Shown here piece by piece: positions 1 to 8,495 of a stretch of DNA of 64,000 bases; within the stretch, counting starts at the first letter, position 1, and every line of letters begins with the position of its first letter. This DNA comes from Nonlabens agnitus (GTDB lineage Bacteria; Bacteroidota; Bacteroidia; Flavobacteriales; Flavobacteriaceae): positions 2,394,501 through 2,458,500 of the forward strand of contig NZ_MQUC01000003.1 in the NCBI RefSeq assembly GCF_002994045.1, given 5' to 3'. The position numbers and the translations under genes are program-made. The notes below the pieces were generated by a model. The model was not told the DNA's origin, made no database searches, and saw only the letters and a program-made list of their open reading frames with translations.

Positions 1-901
1 AGATATGATGCAAGGTGCGACGATCGTAATATGGTGGGTTGAATAAAATCTTACTCTCCAGTTTATAGGTGCCATTAGGGAAAAATCGCAACGTTTGACG
101 CTCCAGTGGATGGTAAGAATGGCGGTCGCCTAATCCCAGTTCCACAAACTCCAGGATGCTAAAACTATCCTCGTCATAGGAGATTTGAACCTCATCCAGG
201 GCGCTATAAAACAAGCGTACCTGCTCATTGACCATCTCTATATCGACGCGATAATAGTACTCGCGATCTTTTTTGCGTTTGATTTTTCCAGACCAGCAAA
301 TGACAAACTGTTCCTTGAACACTTTGTAAAAAGCTTCCAAACCATTCTCACGCCTATTCATGAAATCTTGAACTCGGTCCAGCGTGAGTTCAATATTATT
401 GCTGGCATTTTTCTCGATTTCATTCACGATGGGCGAATTGACATCGCTTGCCCTGATCCCGAAATCCTTAGGCATGGACATGCTGCCATCCCTAAAGAAC
501 ACGGCGCCACCATAATATTTCCAGATATTCTTGCGCAGCGCCACGACGCCCTTTTGCGCGCGTATGGTCACAAGACCTACCACTTTATCTACCGGTAAAT
601 GCGGGAAAGGCACATTCTCATACATGACCAGTGGCGGGTTGTCCAGATAGGCGTTGATGAGGTTCTGCAATTTTGAATCGTCAAAAAAGTCGACACCTAC
701 AATCTCGTTCTTGCGGTCGTCCACGCCCACGACGATGTAACTGTTGTTTGCAGGGTTTGAATTTGAGAGCGCACAAATGTGTTTGAGAAACTTAGCCTTG
801 CCTTCTTTGGTAGACAAATCCACTCGAAATTTCTTGTCATAAAAGCTATTCTCGTCATTATGAGCGAGTAGATTCTTAACAAGAAGTCGCTTATTGATCA
901 T
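1..901 (-). CDS. AlbA_2/Schlafen-type ATP-binding domain protein, C-terminus cut by window edge
   Basis: The minus frame is open without a stop from an ATG at 901 to base 1, about 300 codons. The N-terminus starts MINKRLLVKNLLAHNDENSF and continues with SNSNPANNSYIVVGVDD at about residues 47-63. That is the nucleic-acid or ATP-binding core typical of AlbA_2 (Schlafen-like) domains, which usually read 'SNxxGGxIvxGVdD'. The rest is mixed alpha/beta with a basic patch (KIKRKKDREYYY). AlbA_2 proteins act as transcription regulators, RNA-binding factors or defence components; nothing here decides which. The gene runs out of the window, so its length and C-terminal domain are unknown. I read this frame by hand; plus-strand open frames opposite it lack any family signature. 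Confidence 0.72.
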   Translation of the reverse strand, partial: MINKRLLVKNLLAHNDENSFYDKKFRVDLSTKEGKAKFLKHICALSNSNPANNSYIVVGVDDRKNEIVGVDFFDDSKLQNLINAYLDNPPLVMYENVPFPHLPVDKVVGLVTIRAQKGVVALRKNIWKYYGGAVFFRDGSMSMPKDFGIRASDVNSPIVNEIEKNASNNIELTLDRVQDFMNRRENGLEAFYKVFKEQFVICWSGKIKRKKDREYYYRVDIEMVNEQVRLFYSALDEVQISYDEDSFSILEFVELGLGDRHSYHPLERQTLRFFPNGTYKLESKILFNPPYYDRRTLHHI

Positions 902-938
902 GGACTTAAATATAGTTCAAGGAGATGGAAATTGATAT

Positions 939-954
939 CGCTTTCGCGAAAGCG
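939..954. repeat. Iterated palindrome copy 1 (intergenic)
   Basis: Perfect CGCTTTCGCGAAAGCG between the divergent AlbA_2 gene and the LpxH-like gene. The symmetry extends outward as TCG...CGA. Confidence 0.95.
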
Positions 955-1020
955 AACTACCTCTTAACACTATGGTAACTGTAGGCAAAATATGGGCCAT
1001 TAGATATGTTGCGGGATTGC

Positions 1021-1028
1021 TATCTTTG
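1021..1028 (+). promoter_or_regulatory. -7 promoter element for the LpxH-like gene
   Basis: TATCTTTG fits the Bacteroidota -7 consensus TAnnTTTG. It ends five bases before the ATG at 1034, so a transcript would be leaderless or nearly so. I see no convincing -33 TTG at the usual distance. Confidence 0.5.
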
Positions 1029-1033
1029 AACCC

Positions 1034-1792
1034 ATGCAGATTCCAGAAGGTAAAAAAATCTATTTTTCCAGTGACAATCATCTGGGAGCACCTACACAGG
1101 AGCTGAGCAAACCGCGTGAGAAAATATTCCTGCAATGGCTGGATATGGTTAAGGAGGATGCTGCCGCGATCTTTTTACTGGGTGATTTGTTTGATTTCTG
1201 GTTTGAGTACAAAACAGTGGTCCCCAAAGGACAGGTGCGTGTACTGGGCAAGCTAGCCGAAATACGCGATAGCGGTATACCCATTTATTTTTTTGTGGGT
1301 AACCATGACTTATGGATGTTCGGGTATTTTGAAGAAGAGCTGGGCATTCCCGTTTATCACGATCCACAGGTTTTCGAGTTTAACGACAAGAAGTTTTTTA
1401 TAGGTCATGGTGATGGTAAAGGACCTGGTGATAAGGGTTACAAACGCATGAAAAAGATTTTTACAAGTCCTTTTTTTCAATGGTGTTTTAAGTGGATCCA
1501 TCCAGATATAGGCATCAGGCTGGCGCGGCATCTTTCTGTAAAGAACAAATTGATCTCTGGCGATGATGATGCGGTTTTTTTGGGCGAAGAGAAAGAATGG
1601 CTGGCGCAATACGCCAAGCGTAAAACGGAGCAGGAGCATTTTGATTATTTCATTTTTGGCCACAGGCATCTACCTATGGAAATCTCCATTTCTGAGAATG
1701 CCACATACTACAATCTAGGTGACTGGATCTCTTATTATACTTATGGTGAATTTGGTGGGCAATCCTTCAAATTAAAGCGTTTTAAGGACTAA
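1034..1792 (+). CDS. lpxH: UDP-2,3-diacylglucosamine diphosphatase-like metallophosphoesterase
   Basis: This 252-residue protein has the ordered metal-binding blocks of the calcineurin-like phosphoesterases: SDNHLG (residues 13-18), GDLFDFWFEY (about 50-59), GNHD (about 90-93), a GHGDG block (about 124-128) and GHRHLP near the end. The FDFWFEY segment after the second block is typical of LpxH, the peripheral membrane enzyme that hydrolyses UDP-2,3-diacylglucosamine to lipid X in lipid A synthesis. Length matches LpxH (about 240-260). It is a single gene, with a probable leaderless start just after a TAnnTTTG element. Paralogous LpxH-like enzymes exist in this phylum, so the exact substrate is inferred. 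Confidence 0.85.
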   Translation: MQIPEGKKIYFSSDNHLGAPTQELSKPREKIFLQWLDMVKEDAAAIFLLGDLFDFWFEYKTVVPKGQVRVLGKLAEIRDSGIPIYFFVGNHDLWMFGYFEEELGIPVYHDPQVFEFNDKKFFIGHGDGKGPGDKGYKRMKKIFTSPFFQWCFKWIHPDIGIRLARHLSVKNKLISGDDDAVFLGEEKEWLAQYAKRKTEQEHFDYFIFGHRHLPMEISISENATYYNLGDWISYYTYGEFGGQSFKLKRFKD

Positions 1793-1938
1793 AGAGTCGG
1801 TCATCGGCCTTCTTTAACATTTCTATTGTGTTTTTAGTCTCATTTATTTACTTTTAATCTATAAATCCGTTTAGGTGATCATTACGTAGATTTTATCGGT
1901 CGAAACTTTTTACCTTTAATAGGAAAACACCCCTAAAA

Positions 1939-3765
1939 ATGGATCAATCTATTCAATTTAAAGCTATTTGGCAGGCTCCTATTGCGATAGCCTATTTAGA
2001 CACTGATCTCAAATACATCGCTTATTCTGCAAAGTGGTTAAGTGATTATAAGTTGCCACAAGAAGATATCATAGGAAAGAGCCACTACGAAGTTTTTCCT
2101 GAAATAGGTGAAGAATGGAAACAGAAGCATCAACGTATTCTTAAATACGGTAATATCGAATCTAATCCTGCCGAGTTATTCGTAAGGTCTGATGGCAGTC
2201 ATCAATGGATCAAATGGGCTGTAAGACCTACTTTTAATCAAAATGGTGAAATCAGCGGTTTAGTAATGTCCACAGAGGATATTACCGAGACTTTAAAACT
2301 TCAAAGTAAGGTCGATCGTGAGCACCAACTCCTCCTAGATGCTGCTGACAAGGCAAAAATAGGAACTTGGGAAATGAATCATATTACCAACGAGCTATAC
2401 TGGTCAATGGTAACAAAAAAGATACATGAGGTTCATAAAGATTTTGTTCCTGATATCGCAACTGGTATTGATTTTTACAAACCAGGAGTTAATCAGGAAA
2501 TAGTCTCTGACTTATTTGCAAGATCGTACAAAACAGGAGAACGTTTTGAAGTCGAGTTGCAGATCATTACCGCAAAAGGCAAAGAGAGATGGGTGCGCAG
2601 TGTTATGAAGGCAGAAATAGTTGACGGCAAATGCATTAGACAATACGGAACTTTTGAAGACATCACCGATAAAGTCGTGTCTGAAAAAAACTATAAGCTC
2701 GCGCTACGCAAATTTCATGATGTTTTTGAAGCCTCTGGAGTTGGGATGATGGTCGTAGATCCTATTGATTTGAGCATTACTGAAGTGAACCCAAAGATTT
2801 GTGAGCTGCTCAATTATCATAGCGACCATATCAAAACTTCTTCTCTTGAAAGATTTGTCCTCAAAGCAGATTTCCCAAAATTATTCAATTCCGTCACTGA
2901 TCTTTTAAATAATAAAATTGACGGTATTGAACTGGACATTCACTTGAAGAAGTCTACAGGAAGGTTTGTGATTTGTTCAGTAATTGGGACATTGATCGAT
3001 GACGATCAAGGTAACCCTATCGACCTAGTGATCCAAGTCATAGATATATCTGGGATCAAAAAGAAAGAAGAAGAATTGCGAGCCTTTACCAAGTACGTAG
3101 AGCAACAAAATGAAAGGCTTCTCAATTTTGCACATATTGTCTCCCACAATTTGAGATCCCATTCCAGTAATTTTGAAGTCTTGCTCAACTTATATCATCA
3201 AGAAACGGATGTTGAGGATCAAAATAACATCATCAAGCTCCTATCTTCTTCCAGTTCTCAACTGGCTGAAACCATAAGTCACCTCAACGATGTGGTTGCG
3301 GTCAATACCAAGAAAATAGAATTGAGTCCCATCTATCTTAAGGAAAACATTTTTAAGGTAATGGAAAACATATCTTCCCAGATTAAGGAATATCACATCA
3401 ATGTAGATGTAGAAATGGATGATGATTTTACAGTAGCAGCATCACCAGCTTACCTTGAAAGTATTATTCTAAATTTGCTTACCAATAGTATCAGGTACAG
3501 AAAAAAAGATGTGCCCGGTAGAATCACCATCAAAGCCTATAAACACAAAGGGAAATCTAGAATCATCTTTGAAGACAATGGTATAGGTATTGATATGAAG
3601 CTTAATGGACATAAGATCTTTGGAATGTATAAAACATTTCACGGGAACAAAGATGCTCGAGGTATAGGTCTTTATATGACAAAAAATCAGGTAGAAGCCA
3701 TGGGCGGAACGATTAGAGTCGAGAGTGAAAAAAATGTAGGTACTAAATTTAATATCACTCTGTAG
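1939..3765 (+). CDS. PAS-domain sensor histidine kinase
   Basis: The 608 residues hold a PAS domain (about 8-115, with a KYIAYSAKWLSDY core), a second PAS/PAC (about 130-250, ending FEDITDK), a third PAS (about 255-375, ending VIDISGIKKKEEE) and a short coiled linker. The phosphoacceptor helix follows at HIVSHNLRSHSSN, with H403 the likely phosphorylated residue. A HATPase_c domain comes last, with the N-box NLLTNSIRYR near 512, the G1 box EDNGIGID near 545 and ARGIGLYMTKNQ as the G2 region. No transmembrane segment is evident, so it probably senses a cytoplasmic signal. The response regulator starts two bases after its stop, so the pair forms a two-component system. The signal is unknown. 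Confidence 0.92.
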   Translation: MDQSIQFKAIWQAPIAIAYLDTDLKYIAYSAKWLSDYKLPQEDIIGKSHYEVFPEIGEEWKQKHQRILKYGNIESNPAELFVRSDGSHQWIKWAVRPTFNQNGEISGLVMSTEDITETLKLQSKVDREHQLLLDAADKAKIGTWEMNHITNELYWSMVTKKIHEVHKDFVPDIATGIDFYKPGVNQEIVSDLFARSYKTGERFEVELQIITAKGKERWVRSVMKAEIVDGKCIRQYGTFEDITDKVVSEKNYKLALRKFHDVFEASGVGMMVVDPIDLSITEVNPKICELLNYHSDHIKTSSLERFVLKADFPKLFNSVTDLLNNKIDGIELDIHLKKSTGRFVICSVIGTLIDDDQGNPIDLVIQVIDISGIKKKEEELRAFTKYVEQQNERLLNFAHIVSHNLRSHSSNFEVLLNLYHQETDVEDQNNIIKLLSSSSSQLAETISHLNDVVAVNTKKIELSPIYLKENIFKVMENISSQIKEYHINVDVEMDDDFTVAASPAYLESIILNLLTNSIRYRKKDVPGRITIKAYKHKGKSRIIFEDNGIGIDMKLNGHKIFGMYKTFHGNKDARGIGLYMTKNQVEAMGGTIRVESEKNVGTKFNITL

Positions 3766-3767
3766 AG

Positions 3768-4178
3768 ATGGCAATAGATTACACGTGGATCATAGATGAT
3801 GACGACATCTTTACCTTTACGATAAAGAAGATGTTGGAGTTAAATCATTTAACCCATCGCATTGACACGTTTTCAAATGGCCTAGAGGCAAAGCAGCAAC
3901 TGGATTTCCGCAAGGAAAATAATTTGCCTTATCCTAATATCATCTTATTGGACATCAATATGCCTATTCTGGACGGCTGGCAGTTTATGGATGAATTCTC
4001 ACAGTTTGCTGACAAGAAAGAAATTATCGTTTACTTAATCAGCTCATCCATTGATCCCAATGACCGGATCAAAGCTAAAAAGTACGAGGACATCAAAGAC
4101 TTTGTGGTAAAACCAGTTACCATAAATGCGCTCTTACAATTGATTGCACATGCCGAGTCATTAATGAATATCCCTTAA
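3768..4178 (+). CDS. Single-domain CheY-like response regulator
   Basis: The protein is only a receiver domain (136 residues). Visible landmarks are the acidic cluster DDDD near residues 10-13, the phosphorylatable D62 in LLDINMP, serines in YLISSS, and K115 in VVKPVT. There is no output domain, so it acts through protein contacts or phosphorelay. It is the probable partner of the kinase immediately upstream, and the short gap indicates co-transcription. Its 3' end overlaps the 3' end of recJ on the other strand by 18 bases. Confidence 0.93.
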   Translation: MAIDYTWIIDDDDIFTFTIKKMLELNHLTHRIDTFSNGLEAKQQLDFRKENNLPYPNIILLDINMPILDGWQFMDEFSQFADKKEIIVYLISSSIDPNDRIKAKKYEDIKDFVVKPVTINALLQLIAHAESLMNIP

Positions 4179-5855
4179 CCTAAGTTGTAAACTGGTCACA
4201 TTATTCCAGGTGTTTTCATCAATGGAATAAGCCATTTTAAACGTTTGATTTTCATTGATCAAACTTATTCTATCTCCTAAATTGAATCCTATCGCATTAT
4301 ATTTTACAGCAGAATTCTTTCCCGTAGTAATGCAGGCCTTGAGATGTTTTCCATCTGCGCCAACCGCTTTTGCATAACCAGTGTCCATTACGTTATCGGT
4401 AAAAAAAACGGGCGTCATATTACCAGGACCAAAAGGTTCCATTTGTTTCAGGATCCTGTAGAACTTAGGTGAGATCGATGTTAACGGCAGTTTCATGTCA
4501 ATAGTGACCTCTTCAGTGCGATCTTGATTTTTGATGGTGGCACAAACTACTTCTTCAAATCGCTTTTTGAAACCTTCATAGTGTTCCTCCTTTATGGTCA
4601 ATCCAGCCGCATATTTATGACCTCCATACTGTTCAATAAATTCAGCACATTGCTCTAGCGCATTATAAACGTCAAATCCTTTGACGCTACGTACACTGGC
4701 TGCCAGCTTATCGCCGCTTTTAGTAAAGACGACGGTAGGTCTGTAATAGGTTTCTATAAGTCTGGAAGCTACAATACCTATAACACCTTTGTGCCAGCTG
4801 GGATCATAAACGACCGTAGAGAAACCATTCTTCTCTTCATTGGCAATGATCTGATCCAGCGCTGCATCGGTGATCCATTTATCGGTTTCTTTGCGATCTG
4901 TGTTGTTTTGTTCAATAGCTTTGGCGAGCGTTATTGCTGTGTCAATATCTTCGGCAGTGAGTAATTCAACGGCGAACAAACCGTGTTTCATTCTTCCCGC
5001 AGCATTGATGCGTGGTGCAATGGTAAAAACAACATCTGTAGATGTGAGCGAGCTTTTGTTGAGCTGGGAAATGATCGCCTGAAATCCTGGTCGTGGACAG
5101 GTATTGATCACATGCAGCCCATGATAGGTTAGTATCCTATTTTCATCTACCATGGGAACGATGTCTGCGCCTATCGCGGTGGCTACTAGATCCAGATAAG
5201 GAATCAATATCTCAAAATCCCATCCTTTGACCTTTGCGATCGCCTGGCACAATTTAAAGCCAACACCACAACCGCACAATTCATCAAACGGATAGTTGCA
5301 ATCTGCTCGCTTTGGGTCCAATACAGCTACCGCATCTGGTAATTCCTTACCTGGCCTGTGGTGGTCACAGATAATAAAATCAATTCCCTTTTCTCGCGCA
5401 TAGGCCACTTTATCTATTGCTTTCACGCCGCAATCCAGGGCAATGATGAGAGTGAAATTATTGTCACTAGCATAATCAATCCCTTTGAAACTAACGCCAT
5501 AACCTTCATCATAACGATCTGGAATATAGGTCGATACTTGAGGATAAAAGCTCTGTAAAAAAGTGGACATGAGCGCAACGCTAGTCGTTCCATCGACATC
5601 ATAATCGCCATAAACCATGATGTTTTCACTGTTTTCTACAGCTTGCAGAATACGATCCACCGCAAGTTGCATATCTGCCATTAAGAATGGATCGTGCAAT
5701 TCTTTAAGAGATGGTCTGAAGAAGGATTTCGCTTTCGCGAAAGCGTCTATACCACGCTGCACCAGCAAACCCGCCAGCTCCGGATCAATATTGAGATCTT
5801 GGGCTAGTTGTTCCTGTTTTTCAGGATCTGGTGGTGGTTTGAGTGTCCAGCGCAA
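4161..5855 (-). CDS. recJ: Single-stranded-DNA-specific 5'-3' exonuclease RecJ
   Basis: The 564 residues match RecJ in length and motif order: motif I DYDVDG (84-89), the ALDCG block, motif III CDHHRPG, then the DHHA1 region with the GGH motif (QYGGHKYAAG) and a C-terminal OB-like part (MEPFGPGNMTPVF). RecJ degrades 5'-ended single strands during RecF-type recombination, base excision and mismatch repair. A copy of the iterated palindrome encodes DAFAKAKS near residues 38-44, in the less conserved N-terminal segment. recQ, a usual functional partner, lies about 3 kb away on the other strand. Confidence 0.95.
   Translation of the reverse strand: MRWTLKPPPDPEKQEQLAQDLNIDPELAGLLVQRGIDAFAKAKSFFRPSLKELHDPFLMADMQLAVDRILQAVENSENIMVYGDYDVDGTTSVALMSTFLQSFYPQVSTYIPDRYDEGYGVSFKGIDYASDNNFTLIIALDCGVKAIDKVAYAREKGIDFIICDHHRPGKELPDAVAVLDPKRADCNYPFDELCGCGVGFKLCQAIAKVKGWDFEILIPYLDLVATAIGADIVPMVDENRILTYHGLHVINTCPRPGFQAIISQLNKSSLTSTDVVFTIAPRINAAGRMKHGLFAVELLTAEDIDTAITLAKAIEQNNTDRKETDKWITDAALDQIIANEEKNGFSTVVYDPSWHKGVIGIVASRLIETYYRPTVVFTKSGDKLAASVRSVKGFDVYNALEQCAEFIEQYGGHKYAAGLTIKEEHYEGFKKRFEEVVCATIKNQDRTEEVTIDMKLPLTSISPKFYRILKQMEPFGPGNMTPVFFTDNVMDTGYAKAVGADGKHLKACITTGKNSAVKYNAIGFNLGDRISLINENQTFKMAYSIDENTWNNVTSLQLRLRDIH
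5730..5745. repeat. Iterated palindrome copy 2 (in recJ)
   Basis: Perfect 16-mer. On the recJ strand it is read as AFAKA. Confidence 0.95.
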
Positions 5856-5891
5856 AATGGTGTTTTAAGACATCAAAGATAAGTTCATTTA

Positions 5892-6824
5892 TCAACTGGC
5901 CTGAATATCTGCCTTCTTATCCTTGAGTTCCACTCGCGTTCTGGGGAAACTTTCTGGATAGTTCTTTTGAATGAACTCAATCATCTTTTCACGCACAAAA
6001 ACCCGCAAATCCCAGGCTGTAGGCGAGTTTTTAGCGCTTACAAGAATTCTGGATTCAATAGAAAATTCTTTGGAGTCTGTGACCTGTAATACATTCACCT
6101 CGCCGTCCCATAAGTCGGTTGACTGCAATACTCTGGTGAGCTCTGCACGCAGCTCTGCAAAAGGAACGCTATAGTCTGTGTATAAAAAGACGGTGCCTAT
6201 GATGTCTGCGCTATTTTTAGTCCAGTTCTGGAATGGCTTTTCCAAAAAGTAGCTGGATGGCAATACCAGCCTTCTCTTGTCCCATATTCTAACGACAACA
6301 TAGGTAAGGTTGATCTCTTCAATCCAGCCCCATTCACCTTCTACCACGACAGCATCACCAAGCCTAAACGGTTGGGTGATGGCTATCTGTATGACTGCAA
6401 GCAAGGCACCTACCATTTTCTGGGCAGATAGACCTATGATGATACCAGCCACACCAGCAGATGCAAAAAGGCCTATTCCTATTTCCTTTATATTTTCAAA
6501 AGAAAGTAATATGAGACCAATTGCTATTAGAAAAGTTATAAATATGAGGATCTTTTCAAGGATGCCAACTTGGGTATGAACTTTTCTGGCTCTAAGGTTG
6601 TTTTCCTTTTGAATATCAAATCTTTGGAGGAATTTACTTTTGATCTTGCGCAGGACGAATACAAATAGGAATGCTAAGCCAAGAATGATAAAGTTGCGGC
6701 TTTGATTGGCAAATCTCAAGAAGTCCAATTCCGTCAAGGAATTCATCCGTGATAGGATAGGCCGCCATAAAGTACCTACAATCAAAAAGAATACACCTAA
6801 GAATAAAGTCAGCCTATTTCTCAT
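5892..6824 (-). CDS. Small-conductance mechanosensitive channel, MscS family
   Basis: This 310-residue protein has hydrophobic segments near residues 5-22, 45-60, 88-108 and 113-145. The last is the Gly/Ala-rich pore helix of MscS (FASAGVAGIIIGLSAQKMVG), followed by the beta domain start PFRLGDAVVVEGEWGWIEEI and the block LPSSYFLEKPFQNWT. The C-terminal alpha/beta domain ends near EFIQKNYPESFPRTRVEL. MscS channels in the inner membrane open under tension and release solutes on hypo-osmotic shock. It stands alone, divergent from the AhpD-like gene. Confidence 0.92.
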   Translation of the reverse strand: MRNRLTLFLGVFFLIVGTLWRPILSRMNSLTELDFLRFANQSRNFIILGLAFLFVFVLRKIKSKFLQRFDIQKENNLRARKVHTQVGILEKILIFITFLIAIGLILLSFENIKEIGIGLFASAGVAGIIIGLSAQKMVGALLAVIQIAITQPFRLGDAVVVEGEWGWIEEINLTYVVVRIWDKRRLVLPSSYFLEKPFQNWTKNSADIIGTVFLYTDYSVPFAELRAELTRVLQSTDLWDGEVNVLQVTDSKEFSIESRILVSAKNSPTAWDLRVFVREKMIEFIQKNYPESFPRTRVELKDKKADIQAS

Positions 6825-6899
6825 GATAGTGATTTAGATGCTTAAAGGTAAACGTGAAAAAATGAATTAAAGAATTTCTCTTACTTCCGGATCATTCTA

Positions 6900-7502
6900 T
6901 TGAAACATGTTGTCAGTAATTCCATTACCGCCAGATCACGTCACGATCCAGAAACTAAAGAACTTGCTGTATTTTTTAATGAGACTTTGGGCTTTTGCCC
7001 TAACTCAGTATGGACCATGCAACGTAGGCCAGCGATCTCAAAAACATTCATAAACCTCAACAAGGCCGTTATGGCAAATGAAGGTCGCGTTACCAGCGCC
7101 TTGAACCGATTGATCGCTTGGGTTTCCAGTAATGCTAAGGGTTGCCGCTATTGTCAGGCACACGCCATTCGAGCAGCAGAACGTTACGGCGCAGAACAGA
7201 AACAGCTTGATAATATCTGGGAATATAGAACATATCCCGGGTTCTCTGCAGTGGAGAGAGCGGCACTAGATTTTTCCCTTGCAGCGAGCCAAATTCCCAA
7301 TGCCGTAGATGCTAGTATAAAGAAGAACTTGCATGAATTTTGGGACGACGGTGAGATCGTAAAAATGCTGGGTGTCATCTCACTCTTTGGTTACCTCAAC
7401 CGGCGGAACGATAACACGGCGACCACGCTAGAAGATGATGCCATTGACAGTGGCAAGCAATTTTTAAGAAAACACAGGTTTGAGGTAGGAAAGCATCAGT
7501 GA
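6900..7502 (+). CDS. Carboxymuconolactone decarboxylase/AhpD-like family protein
   Basis: In this 200-residue, mostly helical protein the AhpD signature is clear: KGCRYCQAHAIRAA with C82, C85 and H88. In AhpD-type enzymes these form a redox-active disulfide with a proton relay that reduces peroxidase partners. The length suits the 'peroxidase-related enzyme' subgroup. The frame opens after a stop at 6855-6857 and has no ATG before residue 40, so the start is the TTG at 6900. Its substrate cannot be told from sequence. It ends against the convergent gene that follows. Confidence 0.83.
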   Translation: MKHVVSNSITARSRHDPETKELAVFFNETLGFCPNSVWTMQRRPAISKTFINLNKAVMANEGRVTSALNRLIAWVSSNAKGCRYCQAHAIRAAERYGAEQKQLDNIWEYRTYPGFSAVERAALDFSLAASQIPNAVDASIKKNLHEFWDDGEIVKMLGVISLFGYLNRRNDNTATTLEDDAIDSGKQFLRKHRFEVGKHQ

Positions 7503-8342
7503 TTATATTTTGGCAAGCACGATACGTTGGGTAGTACCATTTTGATCAAATTCAATCACAAAATTATTACCGTCCTGAAAGCCGAGGCCTGTAAAAGATT
7601 CGGCAGTGATAAGGTAAACCCCAGCAGCAGATTTACGCCCAGAACCCACTACTTCTCCATTCTTGAATAATTGGAAGGTATCCTTTGAATTGTCGAATTT
7701 GATCGATAAGCCAGTAATGCTGACGTCTTCATAGTCCATTTTAATGGCTTCGGGCAACGCGCTAGATACTTCCTTTAGATTGTCTGGTGTAGTCTCCGCT
7801 TTTTCCTCAGCAGTAACATCTACCGTTTTATTTTCTTTTGACTTTACTTCTTTAGCCTTTTTGAGTTGTTGCTCTTCTTGAATGGTAAGTAGTCTGGTAG
7901 GTGCGATATATTGATCATCACCTGTATATTGATAATTCAGATCTTCAAATGACTTAAAGGATTCACGAACAGTGGAAAAATAATCCTTACGGTAATCCTT
8001 TGTATTGCTGCGAGCGGATGGTGTAGTAAAAAGAACCTCTCCACCGCAGTTTACTAATTCTGCATACAATTCCGTTGACAACCAGCCAGATTTGTACACA
8101 TTTAATTTTAGTGAGTTACAAAGCCCGCGATTCAAGTCGGCAGGTAAAATTTCAGAGTTGCGATAGGCATTGAACCCATATTTTTTTAATTCGAAAACCA
8201 TCAACTCATTTAAGCGGTACTCGTTTGCCTCATTTTGAAACTCATACTGATTATCGACCACCACATATTTGTAATCATTAATCGATTGTGCGCCTGCATA
8301 AAAAAAGCAGGAAAAAAAGAGTACAGCTATCAGTTTCTTCAT
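7503..8342 (-). CDS. Exported protein of unknown function
   Basis: It has a signal peptide (MKKLIAVLFFSCFFYAGAQ, cleavage probably after GAQ or AGA) and a mature part of about 260 residues. The first half, with NDYKYVVVDNQYEF and LNELMVFELKKYGF, resembles small periplasmic proteins often found in Flavobacteriaceae. A Lys/Glu-rich linker (KKAKEVKSKENKTVDVTAEE) separates it from a C-terminal beta-rich part ending GTTQRIVLAKI. I do not recognise a functional family. Its stop abuts the convergent AhpD-like gene. Confidence 0.7.
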   Translation of the reverse strand: MKKLIAVLFFSCFFYAGAQSINDYKYVVVDNQYEFQNEANEYRLNELMVFELKKYGFNAYRNSEILPADLNRGLCNSLKLNVYKSGWLSTELYAELVNCGGEVLFTTPSARSNTKDYRKDYFSTVRESFKSFEDLNYQYTGDDQYIAPTRLLTIQEEQQLKKAKEVKSKENKTVDVTAEEKAETTPDNLKEVSSALPEAIKMDYEDVSITGLSIKFDNSKDTFQLFKNGEVVGSGRKSAAGVYLITAESFTGLGFQDGNNFVIEFDQNGTTQRIVLAKI

Positions 8343-8431
8343 ATCAAAAATCTATTTATAATAAGAGTAGGTAAAGATAATGGATTGCTTATCATGTGAT
8401 GAACACCATCGTGCAAAAGCATACTCAATCT

Positions 8432-8461
8432 TTGTGCCGTTTGACTAACTTTATACCTTTG
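8432..8461 (+). promoter_or_regulatory. Promoter of recQ
   Basis: A TTG at 8432-8434 lies 19 bases before TACCTTTG at 8454-8461, matching the Bacteroidota TTG-N(17-23)-TAnnTTTG arrangement. The predicted 5' leader is about 30 bases. Confidence 0.55.
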
Positions 8462-8495
8462 TATTGCTTCAACGCCAGATCAACAAATTCACGCC

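Noticed and set aside
185..598. 137-codon open frame on the plus strand
   Set aside because: It lies opposite the AlbA_2-type gene, has no family pattern, and arises because that gene's frame leaves the antisense open.
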